The position numbers and the translations under genes are program-made. Shown in pieces: positions 7,803 to 15,636 of a stretch of DNA of 20,358 nucleotides. Under the pieces are notes generated by a model. It did not search any database. It worked only from the letters and a program-made list of their open reading frames with translations, and had not been told where the DNA came from. Position 1 is the stretch's first letter, and the number at the start of each line of letters is the position of its first letter. The DNA is from Methanobacteriota archaeon (GTDB taxonomy: Archaea; Thermoplasmatota; Thermoplasmata; Methanomassiliicoccales; Methanomethylophilaceae). The stretch spans positions 1-20,358 of the forward strand of contig JAEXCH010000001.1 of assembly GCA_023402275.1 (NCBI GenBank), written 5' to 3'.

Positions 7803-9035
7803 TCATATCGAGGTCATCGGAACCGCGAACACACTTTCCGATATCGGATAGACGATATCTGTATTGCAAATAATGCATGATTCCGCAATTCGATGACTTG
7901 ATGATCTGATCGATTTGAAGGCTTTGACATCTTTCCTGTCAAAGGTTGTCCCGGACTTGCACTCGATCATGTGTATTTTTGTGTCTTTCAACAATATCAG
8001 ATCTATCTCATTCCTGTTTGAATCCCTGTAGTAGAAGAATCCGCATTCAACACAATTATTGTTATATGACTTTATTATTTCGTTAACGATGTATGTTTCA
8101 ACCAGACGGCCTTTGTATATCCCTTTGCTTAGGACCTCTGAATTGTGTATCCCCATCAGGTGACATGCCAACCCAGTGTCTGTGAAGTAAAGTTTGGGGT
8201 GTCCTACAACCCTTTTGATCATGAAAGTATCGTAAAACGGTTGTATCAGACGGACAATGTGTCCGGTCACCAGCACACTTATCCATGATTTTACGGTCTT
8301 GGCAGTCACTCCTACTGCACTTGCAATAGTCTCGTAAACAAGTTCTTGTCCGGTAAGTGATGCCAACACCGATAGGAAATTAGAGAATTTTACTTTGTCT
8401 TGAATGTTGATGAGTAAGGAAACATCCTTCTCCAGATAAGTGTCAACATAATTCCTGTAGAATGTCTCTACATTCTTATTCTCGTTATCATATAGCTCAG
8501 GATACATTCCTTTGACGATCTTTTCATAAAGTTCTGTCGGTTCGATTTTATACGTTTTCGTTCTTTTTACTATTCTATCTATATCCACTGTGAATGGTTT
8601 CTCCTCTACAGAGAACACCTCACTCATACTGAGAGGTGACATCTCCACAATGTTCACCCTTCCTGCAAGGGATTCTGTCACGCCTTCCATAAGGCTGTAT
8701 GCGTGTGATCCTGTCAATATGAACATGCCGTAATTGTCTCCGGTCTCGAATTTTTTCTCATTGACTATGTGTTCGATCTCGTTGAACAATCCAGGTGCAT
8801 ATTGGATCTCATCGATTATCAACGGACAAGGATGAAGTTTAAGGAACATATTGGGATCTGAGATCGCAGAATTCCTTTCCAAAGAATTATCGAGGGATAC
8901 GTAGTTATAACTGAGGTCTTTTTTCAATTTGCCGCAGAGAGTGGATTTGCCTACTTGCCGGGCACCCGTGATAAGTGTGACAGGCCATTGTTTCACACTT
9001 TCTTTGATGCATTCCTCGATTGTTCTCTTTATCAT
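7803..9035 (-). CDS. AAA-type ATP-binding protein with DUF4143 C-terminal domain (copy 2)
   Basis: The 410-residue protein has Walker A GARQVGKS (24-31), Walker B LIIDEIQ (72-78), FILTGSHAYSLM and SLAGRV motifs. A winged-helix-like stretch (ASAVGVTAKTVKSWISVL) follows, then a C-terminal nuclease-like signature NEIDLIL...MIECKSG (D-ExK pattern). This is the classical bacterial form of the family and is only distantly related to copies 1 and 3. It uses ATG at 9035, with a TATA-like AAAATACTAAATA on the minus strand about 28 bases upstream, so the mRNA is probably leaderless. Stop is TGA. It stands alone, divergent from copy 3 across a 320-bp gap. The biological role is unknown. Confidence 0.85.
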   Translation of the reverse strand: MIKRTIEECIKESVKQWPVTLITGARQVGKSTLCGKLKKDLSYNYVSLDNSLERNSAISDPNMFLKLHPCPLIIDEIQYAPGLFNEIEHIVNEKKFETGDNYGMFILTGSHAYSLMEGVTESLAGRVNIVEMSPLSMSEVFSVEEKPFTVDIDRIVKRTKTYKIEPTELYEKIVKGMYPELYDNENKNVETFYRNYVDTYLEKDVSLLINIQDKVKFSNFLSVLASLTGQELVYETIASAVGVTAKTVKSWISVLVTGHIVRLIQPFYDTFMIKRVVGHPKLYFTDTGLACHLMGIHNSEVLSKGIYKGRLVETYIVNEIIKSYNNNCVECGFFYYRDSNRNEIDLILLKDTKIHMIECKSGTTFDRKDVKAFKSIRSSSHRIAESCIICNTDIVYPISESVFAVPMTSI

Positions 9036-9057
9036 AAATCAATATTATCAAGGCGAT

Positions 9058-9070
9058 TATTTAGTATTTT
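9058..9070 (-). promoter_or_regulatory. TATA-like box of DUF4143 ATPase copy 2
   Basis: On the minus strand AAAATACTAAATA lies about 28 bases upstream of the ATG at 9035. No ribosome-binding site is seen before the ATG. Confidence 0.4.
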
Positions 9071-9264
9071 CGGGAATGTAATTCCTGTTTTGCATAAATA
9101 TCCAAATATTATTCAATTGTTGCTAATGAGCAGAAACATGAACATTGCTCAAACATACAGTGAATCCAGAAGAGAGTAACCCCTAAACCTGATCTCCCTT
9201 CTATCACTGATCTCCTTCGATATCGTTCCTTTCCTTATCTACTGAAGTTACAGAATGAGATATT

Positions 9265-9323
9265 GACAAAATAGGGAGTGAAATACTGCCAAAACAGGGA
9301 GTGAAATACTGCCAAAATAGGGA
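9265..9323 (+). repeat. 23-bp iterons immediately upstream of ATPase copy 3
   Basis: Two full tandem copies of a 23-bp unit (9265-9287 and 9288-9310; core CCAAAACAGGGAGTGAAA, differing at two positions) are followed by a partial third (9311-9323, GCCAAAATAGGGA). The third copy abuts the TATA-like TTATTAAAATAC at 9325. The placement, directly behind the core promoter, suggests operator sites for a regulator that binds in multiples. The rest of the 9036-9356 gap holds the divergent copy-2 promoter and no convincing gene. Confidence 0.75.
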
Positions 9324-9324
9324 A

Positions 9325-9336
9325 TTATTAAAATAC
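9325..9336 (+). promoter_or_regulatory. TATA box of DUF4143 ATPase copy 3
   Basis: TTATTAAAATAC is centred about 27 bases before the GTG start at 9357. It directly follows the third iteron, so a protein bound there would touch the BRE/TATA region. Confidence 0.5.
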
Positions 9337-9356
9337 ATTCAACCATATCCTATCCT

Positions 9357-10616
9357 GTGGACAAGAGATATCTCAGCAGGATCGTCGATAGAACATTAGA
9401 TGCTAAGCTAAGATACATGGGGGCCGTATTGATAGAAGGACCCAAATGGTGCGGTAAAAGTTGGACTGCTGCTCAAAAAGCAGCAAGCATACTCTATATG
9501 CAGGACCCTGACACACGTGAATCGAATATTGGGTTCGCGAATACTGCGCCATCCATTCTCCTCAGAGGAGATACACCCCGACTGATCGATGAATGGCAGA
9601 CCACACCTCAATTGTGGGATGCAGTACGTCATGCAGTAGATATGCGAGGGGAACCGGGACAATTCATATTGACAGGCTCAGCTGTGCCTGCAGACAATGC
9701 AGTCATGCACACTGGAACAGGAAGGATAGCTCGCATGAGAATGCGGCCCATGTCCTTATTCGAATCATTGGAGTCCAACGGCAGTGTTTCATTGATAGAC
9801 CTTTTCAACGGCTCGGATATAGCAGGAACATCATCTTTGAAAGTGGAAGACCTTGCATTCGTAATGACAAGAGGCGGATGGCCGGCATCCGTAGGCAGGA
9901 ATAACGATGCGCTGAATTACGCCAAGGACTACGTGGATTCCGTTGTAAACCAAGATGTGTCCCGTGTAGACGGCGTTGAGAAGAATCCGAATCGCGTATA
10001 TTCGCTAATGAGATCATTGGCCCGTAATGTTTCCACTTCCGTCAAACTGAAAACGATCATAGATGATGTCGTAAACGACGGCAAAACGATATCCGAGAAG
10101 ACACTGACATCATATCTAAACGCACTGAATCGCATATTTGTAACAGAGGATCTTCCTGCATGGAGTCCCGCGATGCGTTCCAAGACAGTATTGCGAACAT
10201 CACCAAAAAGACATTTCGTCGATCCGTCCATAGCAGCGGTTCTCCTAAACGCTTCGCCAAAAAGCCTCCTTAGCGATTTCAACACCTTCGGTCTGCTTTT
10301 CGAATCACTAGCAATAAGGGATCTAAGAGTGTACGCTCAGGCGAATGACGGGAAGGTCTTCCATTACCGGGACAGGAACGATCTGGAAGCAGATGCGATC
10401 GTTCATCTTGCGGACGGAAGGTGGGGGGCCATTGAAGTGAAGATGGGATCTAAAGAGACAGAAAAGGGAATTGAGAATCTTATTAAGGTCAAAGATAAAG
10501 TGAACACAGAGAAGATGATGGAGCCCTCTTTCCTAATGGTTCTGACGGCCGGGGAATATGCGTACCGCCGTGAGGACGGCATATGTATTGTACCGATAGG
10601 CTGTCTAAAGGATTAA
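9357..10616 (+). CDS. AAA-type ATP-binding protein with DUF4143 C-terminal domain (copy 3, paralog of copy 1)
   Basis: The 419-residue protein is a close paralog of the ATPase at 330-1598: it shares MGAVLIEGPKWCGK (21-34), IDEWQ, GQFILTGS, RTSPKRHFVDPSIA-like blocks and the VPIGCLKD C-terminus. Walker A is GPKWCGKS (28-35). The nuclease-like motif is EADAIV...WGAIEVKMG. The start is GTG at 9357, supported by the TATA distance and exact N-terminal alignment with copy 1. A weak AATAAT/ATTATT hairpin (10624-10638) follows the TAA stop. The gene lies between the iterons and a broken restriction gene, next to tRNA-Arg, which suggests mobile or defence-island content. Function unknown. Confidence 0.87.
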   Translation: MDKRYLSRIVDRTLDAKLRYMGAVLIEGPKWCGKSWTAAQKAASILYMQDPDTRESNIGFANTAPSILLRGDTPRLIDEWQTTPQLWDAVRHAVDMRGEPGQFILTGSAVPADNAVMHTGTGRIARMRMRPMSLFESLESNGSVSLIDLFNGSDIAGTSSLKVEDLAFVMTRGGWPASVGRNNDALNYAKDYVDSVVNQDVSRVDGVEKNPNRVYSLMRSLARNVSTSVKLKTIIDDVVNDGKTISEKTLTSYLNALNRIFVTEDLPAWSPAMRSKTVLRTSPKRHFVDPSIAAVLLNASPKSLLSDFNTFGLLFESLAIRDLRVYAQANDGKVFHYRDRNDLEADAIVHLADGRWGAIEVKMGSKETEKGIENLIKVKDKVNTEKMMEPSFLMVLTAGEYAYRREDGICIVPIGCLKD

Positions 10617-10655
10617 ATCGGGAAATAATAGCATTATTGCCATAATAAAACTGCA

Positions 10656-10822
10656 ATGAAACTTGAAGAGAAGGTTAGATTGAATATTGATAATATGCTT
10701 ATCAATACAGGTTATGCAGTTCAAGATGCACCCGAGTTTGATCCTACAGCTTCACTCGGTGTAATTCTCCTTGAAGCAAATACAGATTCGGGCCCTGTAG
10801 ATTGTCAAATTTTTATCGATGG
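10656..10822 (+). pseudogene. hsdR: truncated N-terminus of a type I restriction enzyme R subunit (HsdR)
   Basis: About 55 codons encode a start typical of one HsdR group: NIDNMLINTGYAVQD, then PTASLGV, then a TDSGPVD...FIDG block. In complete proteins this block is followed by the G-V-I-E-A-K nuclease motif. Here the sequence breaks exactly after FIDG, at the CCA end of the minus-strand tRNA-Arg gene. The remaining open frame (to 10888) is only the reverse strand of the tRNA (GIRTPDLQL). No helicase domain or other hsd gene is in the window. It is a scar of deletion or of integration at the tRNA, probably non-functional. Confidence 0.65.
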
Positions 10823-10897
10823 CGAACGGGAGGGGATTCGAACCCCCGACCTGCAGCTTAGGAGGCTGCTGCCATATCCAGACTAGGCCACCCGTCC
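10820..10897 (-). tRNA. tRNA-Arg (anticodon CCT), CCA encoded
   Basis: On the minus strand the cloverleaf is complete. The acceptor stem is GGACGGG/CCCGTTC (one G-T pair), the D-arm has GCC/GGC, the anticodon stem is GCAGC/GCTGC with loop CTCCTAA (anticodon CCT, reading AGG), and the T-arm is GGGGG-TTCGAAT-CCCCT. The discriminator is G, followed by encoded CCA (10820-10822). AGG is one of the most used arginine codons in this window. No intron. The 3' end touches the hsdR fragment. Confidence 0.95.
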
Positions 10898-10924
10898 AAA
10901 TAAATGGGTTTAAGGTAAAGGGGT

Positions 10925-11662
10925 TTATTCCTTAGCTTCTTCAGCAGGCTCTTCCTTTGCGGGTTCCTTGTCCTGATCCTTCTTTGCGATGGACCATATC
11001 TCAATGAACTCCACTGTATCGACACCGAATGCCTCTCTGAGGTCGCTGACGATCCTGAACCTTGCTACCGGCCAATCCTGGTGGAATTTGGTCAGTTCCG
11101 GAAGTGTTACCACTACCTTGTCACCAGGGAACTCGAACTCGAATCCCTCGCCGTCTCCGAAGTCCACTTCCATGACGGCCTTTGCCTTCTCAGCGGGGTC
11201 CTCGATGACCTCGGTAACTGTGAATTTGTAAAGAAGGTCGTGACCTGCGAGCGGACTGTTGAAGTCCACCTTTACACGGCCTGCACCGACGGACATTACA
11301 TTACCTGTGCGGTTCCCGAGGGTTACCTGAAGTCCGGGGTATGGGTTTATCTCCTGTTTGTAGAAATCCCTGATAGGGTAGACCTCAATGAGCTTGGGGT
11401 CCCTTGCGCCGGCAGCATCCTCTGACGGTATGCGCACCTCTTCTTCCTTACCGACCTCTGCTTTGGCCAATGCGTCCTCGAGAGCGGGGAAGAGTTTTCC
11501 TGATCCCAAGATATATGCCATTGGTGCATAGGTGTATTTCTCGTTGTAGATATCTGCCTCTTTAGCGACCTCCTCGTTCGTTGTATCGTAGAGTCTGTCG
11601 CTGTCCGCCAAGTATGCCTTGTAATCGAGGCGGATCATCTTTTTAGCGTCACTGTCTGCCAT
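10925..11662 (-). CDS. FKBP-type peptidyl-prolyl cis-trans isomerase, archaeal long form
   Basis: The 245-residue protein matches the archaeal FKBP26/SlyD-like layout. It has a split FKBP domain (MIRLDYKAYL...YDTTNEEVA; YILGSGKLFPALEDAL; VGKEEEVRIPSEDAAGARD), then an inserted flap (LGNRTGNVMSVGAGRVKVDFNSPLAGHDLLYKFTV), then a C-terminal domain and an acidic Lys/Glu tail. It catalyses proline isomerisation and acts as a cytosolic folding chaperone. The ATG at 11662 is preceded by GGTGAT, a good archaeal ribosome-binding site. It lies 28 bp upstream of tRNA-Arg on the same strand. Stop is TAA. Confidence 0.93.
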   Translation of the reverse strand: MADSDAKKMIRLDYKAYLADSDRLYDTTNEEVAKEADIYNEKYTYAPMAYILGSGKLFPALEDALAKAEVGKEEEVRIPSEDAAGARDPKLIEVYPIRDFYKQEINPYPGLQVTLGNRTGNVMSVGAGRVKVDFNSPLAGHDLLYKFTVTEVIEDPAEKAKAVMEVDFGDGEGFEFEFPGDKVVVTLPELTKFHQDWPVARFRIVSDLREAFGVDTVEFIEIWSIAKKDQDKEPAKEEPAEEAKE

Positions 11663-11808
11663 TTCAAATCACCATGATCAATGTCTATGATCTAATGATG
11701 GCGCGATTATCTAATACATATTAAAGATGTCGGTTGTTAATTACCAACAGCCACACTCCCTTTCTAATGAAAAGTAATAAAAAGAATGCCAACATACAGC
11801 AGATTCAA

Positions 11809-11885
11809 GCCACCTTTGCATAGCCCGGTAGTGCGGCTGACTTGTAATCAGCAGGTCCAGAGTTCGAATCTCTGAGGTGGCTCCA
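11809..11885 (+). tRNA. tRNA-Thr (anticodon TGT), CCA encoded
   Basis: The acceptor stem is GCCACCT/AGGTGGC, the anticodon stem GCTGA/TCAGC has loop CTTGTAA (anticodon TGT, reading ACA), and the T-arm is CAGAG-TTCGAAT-CTCTG. The discriminator is T, followed by encoded CCA (11883-11885). An A/T-rich box (AAAAGTAATAAAAAG, about 11770-11784) lies at promoter distance upstream. No intron. Confidence 0.95.
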
Positions 11886-11994
11886 CTTTCTTCTAACTCA
11901 AACTATCGGATGGTCAATTACATCATTGGGAGAAGTATCGTAAATCCCCGTACATGTTCTCACAAAGGATTATTCACTTAAGATAAAAAATTAT

Positions 11995-12028
11995 GATATG
12001 CCCTAAATTTTTGGATTGGGATCATATC
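11995..12028 (-). terminator. probable terminator of the nitrogenase-like operon
   Basis: GATATG-CCC (11995-12003) pairs with GGG-(AT)-CATATC (12018-12028), a nine-pair stem with a two-base bulge. Read leftward, it is followed by ATAATTTTTTATC (the A-run at 11985-11991), as expected for termination about 45 bases beyond the stop at 12073. The remaining gap to tRNA-Thr shows no gene. Confidence 0.5.
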
Positions 12029-12072
12029 AACATTATTGTGTGAAAGAAATCCTATTGATGCTGATGACGCAT

Positions 12073-13341
12073 TCATAATCGGAATATCTCATCCAATATG
12101 TATAATGAACCGGCAACGCCCATGACCGGTCTTGGAAGGAACGAGACCCTGTTCATACTTGGTGCGGAAAGGTCTATACCGACCTTGCATTCACCCATGG
12201 TCTCCATTATGCCTGCTGTGTGTCCGTCTGCCAATACAACATCCACTTTCTTGTCCTCAATGGGCCTTAGGATCGCATTCTCTAGTCCATATATGATCAA
12301 GTGATCCTTGAGGTCGAGCATCATGTCCCTGTCGTCACCATGTGCTGTCACGAGTGACGAAGGTATCATACCCAGATAACTATGGAGCCATTTAGTCAAA
12401 GGGCATAGCACAGATGGCTCCGCCATTATCGAGAATGTACGGCACTGCATCGATAAGGAAAGCGAATCCTTTATCCTGCGGTATGCAAAGAGTCTGCTCC
12501 TTTCCACATAATCCAAGGCTTTGGTGGGATCCTTTCCCATTCTTTCTGCAACGGTTCTGATCCAAGCTTCCGTGGCATCGAAACCGACTGGTGCGCCTTG
12601 GTCGCATATCACGGACGGTATACCATACCTGCTCTCATAAAATTGAGATGTGTGGGTACAGTATTCCTTTGAAAGCACGAGATTGAACTCTGCTTCGGTT
12701 GATGATAGCATATCGGACACAGATGCTCCTGCGCCGGGGGTTGCTATGACCTCCACTTCCATCAACTCCAATATGTGCCTTATATCCTCAATTGATCTTT
12801 CCCAGTCCTTGCTTGTTATAGGTATCCCGAGGATATTGACCGATCCTTTCCTTACAGGTCTCTTCTCTGCATCCATCCAATCAAGTATCGAACGTATTGT
12901 GTGATCATAACTGAATGCATACGGCATAGATACCAACGACTCCTCGACGGCCATTGCCCTCTTCGAATAACCCAGTTCGGATATCAGATCGGTTATGTTG
13001 TCCCCGATGAGAGATGCTCCCGGGGATTTTATGAACACAGTATATCCCTCATCTACGTCGCATATTATCGGTATTGCCTGCCTCAGTTTTGCCTCTGAAC
13101 CATGGATGTAGTCTGCCTCATCAATGTATGTGCATGGGATCCTGTGCTGTCCAAAGAAGAAGGGTTTCCAATACTTCCCTTGATCCTTTGGGTCTGCACG
13201 CTGATAGCATTTCTTCGAAGTGAAAGCGTGATACTGCCTGCAACCCCCCGGACCATGAAGTGCCGCTTTGATGTCGGAGAAACTCTCTACCGCCATCAGT
13301 GAGCCTGTGAACCCGTCCATCGTCGATATCTCTTGATTCAT
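12073..13341 (-). CDS. NifK/NifE-like subunit of a nitrogenase-like reductase
   Basis: The 422-residue protein (start at 13341) has the oxidoreductase/nitrogenase component 1 fold signatures HGPGGC (Cys34), SPGASLIGDN and GIPITSKDWERSIEDI. Of the three P-cluster cysteine positions of NifK, the first is Asp9, the second is Cys34, and the third (the TTC-x-x-x-x-IGDD position) is Pro. It therefore cannot form a canonical P-cluster half. I chose ATG 13341: it overlaps the upstream stop as ATGA and has GGAG six bases upstream; in-frame ATGs at 13347, 13353 and 13407 are less likely. With the fused NifHD protein it should form the catalytic heterotetramer. The substrate is unknown. It is not CfbD, which works alone as a homodimer. 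Stop is TGA. Confidence 0.8.
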   Translation of the reverse strand: MNQEISTMDGFTGSLMAVESFSDIKAALHGPGGCRQYHAFTSKKCYQRADPKDQGKYWKPFFFGQHRIPCTYIDEADYIHGSEAKLRQAIPIICDVDEGYTVFIKSPGASLIGDNITDLISELGYSKRAMAVEESLVSMPYAFSYDHTIRSILDWMDAEKRPVRKGSVNILGIPITSKDWERSIEDIRHILELMEVEVIATPGAGASVSDMLSSTEAEFNLVLSKEYCTHTSQFYESRYGIPSVICDQGAPVGFDATEAWIRTVAERMGKDPTKALDYVERSRLFAYRRIKDSLSLSMQCRTFSIMAEPSVLCPLTKWLHSYLGMIPSSLVTAHGDDRDMMLDLKDHLIIYGLENAILRPIEDKKVDVVLADGHTAGIMETMGECKVGIDLSAPSMNRVSFLPRPVMGVAGSLYILDEIFRL

Positions 13342-15488
13342 CTGCATCTCCATCCTAATCTGGCAGGTTGCTGCGGCATCCTGGAGAACCTTTCTGCATA
13401 TCTGCATATTCTGGATATACCTACACCCGGACCGCTGTATGTTGTATAAGGGATATCGAAATCGATCCCCATGTTGTAATCGGTCAGTACGAAATCCGCA
13501 TCCGATCCATTCACCATGTTCATCACCTGATCGTTCTCCAGATCTGTTATTATGTTGTATCTATCATTGTATTTCGATTCGATGTGTCCATTGTTCTTAC
13601 GCGGTCTGGCAACAAGTACCGAACATACCTCTACGCCCAGGTCCTCCATGAGATCCAGAAGCCAATCCACATTGTATGAGAGTTTCTGACAGATGATCAC
13701 TTTCGATCCTTCCGAGTTCTTGCGGCATTCCTCAATTATCCTTAGGTACTCGGATTCTTTCCTTGCAATGAATACTTCTGCCTCTTGATGATGACCGTAT
13801 TCCTCGGTCATTCGGTTCACCCATTCCTTAATGCCATTGATACCTGAGGGCAAGGTCATCGATTCGGTCATTATGCCATGTTCGCTAAGTACCTCCGCTA
13901 CCCCTCTTGCGGATCCGTCATTTGCAAAGAGGAAACTCCTCTTTCCACGCTTAAGGTTCACTATCGAATCCATATCGCACTCGTGCATGAACCTGCAGTT
14001 TATCTTGAGTCCGAACAGTTCGAAGAGTTCCATCAACTCTCGGTCGACATTCTCTTCCTGACGATGATGGTATCTTTCTGCGATGAGGTTTATGTGGTCA
14101 TCAACCGGCTCGACCGATCCATCTATCAGTTGCGAAAGGGCCTTTGCGGATTCGATATATCCTTCGCCCCAATCACCCATGATGTTCCCGTCGACACCTA
14201 TTATGATAACCCTGATATCCGGATACTCCAACATCATCCTATCAGCGACTCCCTGTGAATCATCCCCGATTATACCGGATGTACATGTGGTCACCACCAG
14301 TATGTTCCTCTTCCCTTCGTTGATTAGGTCCCTGACCTTCTGTTCAAGCAATCCTGTGCCTCCGAATACAGAGGCCTTGTCATCCATGCATGTGCAGTAC
14401 ACCCTGCGGGATTGAAGTTCCGGAGGATCGTTCACATCGAATACCTTGTGTATCTCATTGCTGCATTTGCCGCTCATTATTATCTGTGCACAACTTTTCG
14501 GACCATGGATCAATGTTACCGCATCAGATACGGTGAAACATCCGTTCACTGCACCTGTTGTGGCACAGAAATACAATATGTTCTCTTCCTTGGTCTCTTT
14601 CCTTTCCTTTGATAATCTACAGCTTATGTTCTTTATCGATGATCCGCTTATGATCTCTGAATAATCTATTTTCTCCCCTCTTGCCAAGGCAATCATCTGT
14701 TCCTCATCCAAAGGATGCGGGTGCTTGAGTTCGAAGGTTCCGTTCTTGATGGATAGTATTGTATCCGCAATATCATCAAAATGTTCAGCCAGATCGCTTT
14801 CGGGGAACATCTCGGAAACGGTAATGCCGTTTGCTTCAGCCTGTGAGAACCTCTCATCCCTTGGTATCATCTGTATGATCGGAAGGCCTGTGGCAATTGC
14901 GAATCTTTCCACTATGTCCTTCTCTTCTTCCTGCCCGCGGCTGTTGAATATAAGACCTGCCACCTTAGGAATGCCCTTATCGAAATTCAGTATCCCTTTG
15001 AGTATGTTGTTGGCTGCATAAAGGGACATGAACTCCCCCGACGTAACAAGGAACACACAATCGGAATACTCTTCCCTCAACGGAACGGCGAAACCTCCGC
15101 AGACCACATCCCCCAGCACATCATAGATGCCTATATCGATGTCCCTTTCGTCCAGGCCTAATTTCTTAAGGGTATCGAATGTACTGAGTATTCCCCTCCC
15201 CGCACATCCGACCCCCGGTTCAGGGCCTCCTGCCTCCACGCATCTTACTCCCTGTTTACCAATGAGTATGATATCCTCCAATTTCCTGTCATAGGGGGAT
15301 GTCCTTCCGATATAATCCAGAACAGTTGTTTGGGATAGGCCATCCAGCAGAGCCCTTGTTGAATCGTGTTTGGGATCGCATCCTACCTGAAGCACACTCA
15401 TACCCTTATTTGCAAGAGTATAGGAGATGTTCGAGGAGACGGTCGATTTCCCTATCCCTCCTTTCCCATATATGGAAACTTGTAACAT
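13338..15488 (-). CDS. natural NifH-NifD-like fusion: reductase ATPase plus component 1 alpha-like subunit
   Basis: Residues 1 to about 255 are a complete NifH-type iron protein: P-loop GKGGIGKST (8-16), GCDPKHDSTR (36-45), and the 4Fe-4S cysteines Cys95 (GVGCAGRG, with the arginine equivalent to the ADP-ribosylation site) and Cys130 (DVVCGGFA). After a linker rich in charged residues (about 255-303), a NifD-like domain follows. It has Cys308, Cys333 (IHGPKSC, 25 residues later; 26 in NifD) and Cys402 (TTCTSGIIGDD), matching the three P-cluster positions. The protein should couple ATP-driven electron transfer to the partner subunit encoded next. No strong ribosome-binding site precedes the ATG at 15488. 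NifH homologs are normally separate proteins that dock and leave, so a covalent tether is odd. An assembly error is unlikely because the frame is clean across the linker. Stop is TGA. Confidence 0.85.
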   Translation of the reverse strand: MLQVSIYGKGGIGKSTVSSNISYTLANKGMSVLQVGCDPKHDSTRALLDGLSQTTVLDYIGRTSPYDRKLEDIILIGKQGVRCVEAGGPEPGVGCAGRGILSTFDTLKKLGLDERDIDIGIYDVLGDVVCGGFAVPLREEYSDCVFLVTSGEFMSLYAANNILKGILNFDKGIPKVAGLIFNSRGQEEEKDIVERFAIATGLPIIQMIPRDERFSQAEANGITVSEMFPESDLAEHFDDIADTILSIKNGTFELKHPHPLDEEQMIALARGEKIDYSEIISGSSIKNISCRLSKERKETKEENILYFCATTGAVNGCFTVSDAVTLIHGPKSCAQIIMSGKCSNEIHKVFDVNDPPELQSRRVYCTCMDDKASVFGGTGLLEQKVRDLINEGKRNILVVTTCTSGIIGDDSQGVADRMMLEYPDIRVIIIGVDGNIMGDWGEGYIESAKALSQLIDGSVEPVDDHINLIAERYHHRQEENVDRELMELFELFGLKINCRFMHECDMDSIVNLKRGKRSFLFANDGSARGVAEVLSEHGIMTESMTLPSGINGIKEWVNRMTEEYGHHQEAEVFIARKESEYLRIIEECRKNSEGSKVIICQKLSYNVDWLLDLMEDLGVEVCSVLVARPRKNNGHIESKYNDRYNIITDLENDQVMNMVNGSDADFVLTDYNMGIDFDIPYTTYSGPGVGISRICRYAERFSRMPQQPARLGWRCR

Positions 15489-15523
15489 TTTTACAACTCA
15501 TTCATTGGATGATATATCCATAA

Positions 15524-15566
15524 ATGTCATCCTCTGTTCTTAAAAATATGCTGGGTACCATGACAT
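15524..15566. promoter_or_regulatory. divergent promoter region with 7-bp inverted repeat
   Basis: Between the nitrogenase-like operon (leftward) and the transporter operon (rightward), ATGTCAT (15524-15530) and ATGACAT (15560-15566) form an inverted repeat. It flanks an A/T-rich box (TTAAAAATAT, about 15540-15549) that could serve as the leftward TATA box. A second pair, GGATGA (15507-15512) and TCATCC (15527-15532), lies in the leftward leader. A TATA-like GATATTATATG (15591-15601) is placed for the rightward operon. These are candidate operators; no regulator gene is adjacent. Confidence 0.4.
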
Positions 15567-15636
15567 AAACTATTGGCATATACATCCAAAGATATTATAT
15601 GCTTATTATTCCTCACAGGATTCAGGTGATTAACCT

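Noticed and set aside
9265..9323. CRISPR array
   Set aside because: Units are directly tandem without spacers, only two and a half copies, and no cas genes are present.
10822..10888. Extension of the hsdR frame encoding GIRTPDLQLRRLLPYPD
   Set aside because: This is the well-known false translation of a reverse-strand tRNA gene (tRNA-Arg).
12073..15488. CfbC/CfbD of coenzyme F430 synthesis
   Set aside because: CfbC and CfbD are separate and CfbD is a single homodimeric subunit; here H and D are fused and a distinct K-like partner exists.
12073..15488. True nitrogen fixation genes
   Set aside because: Two of three P-cluster cysteine positions are lost in the K-like subunit and no nifE, nifN, nifB or nifI-type genes are nearby.
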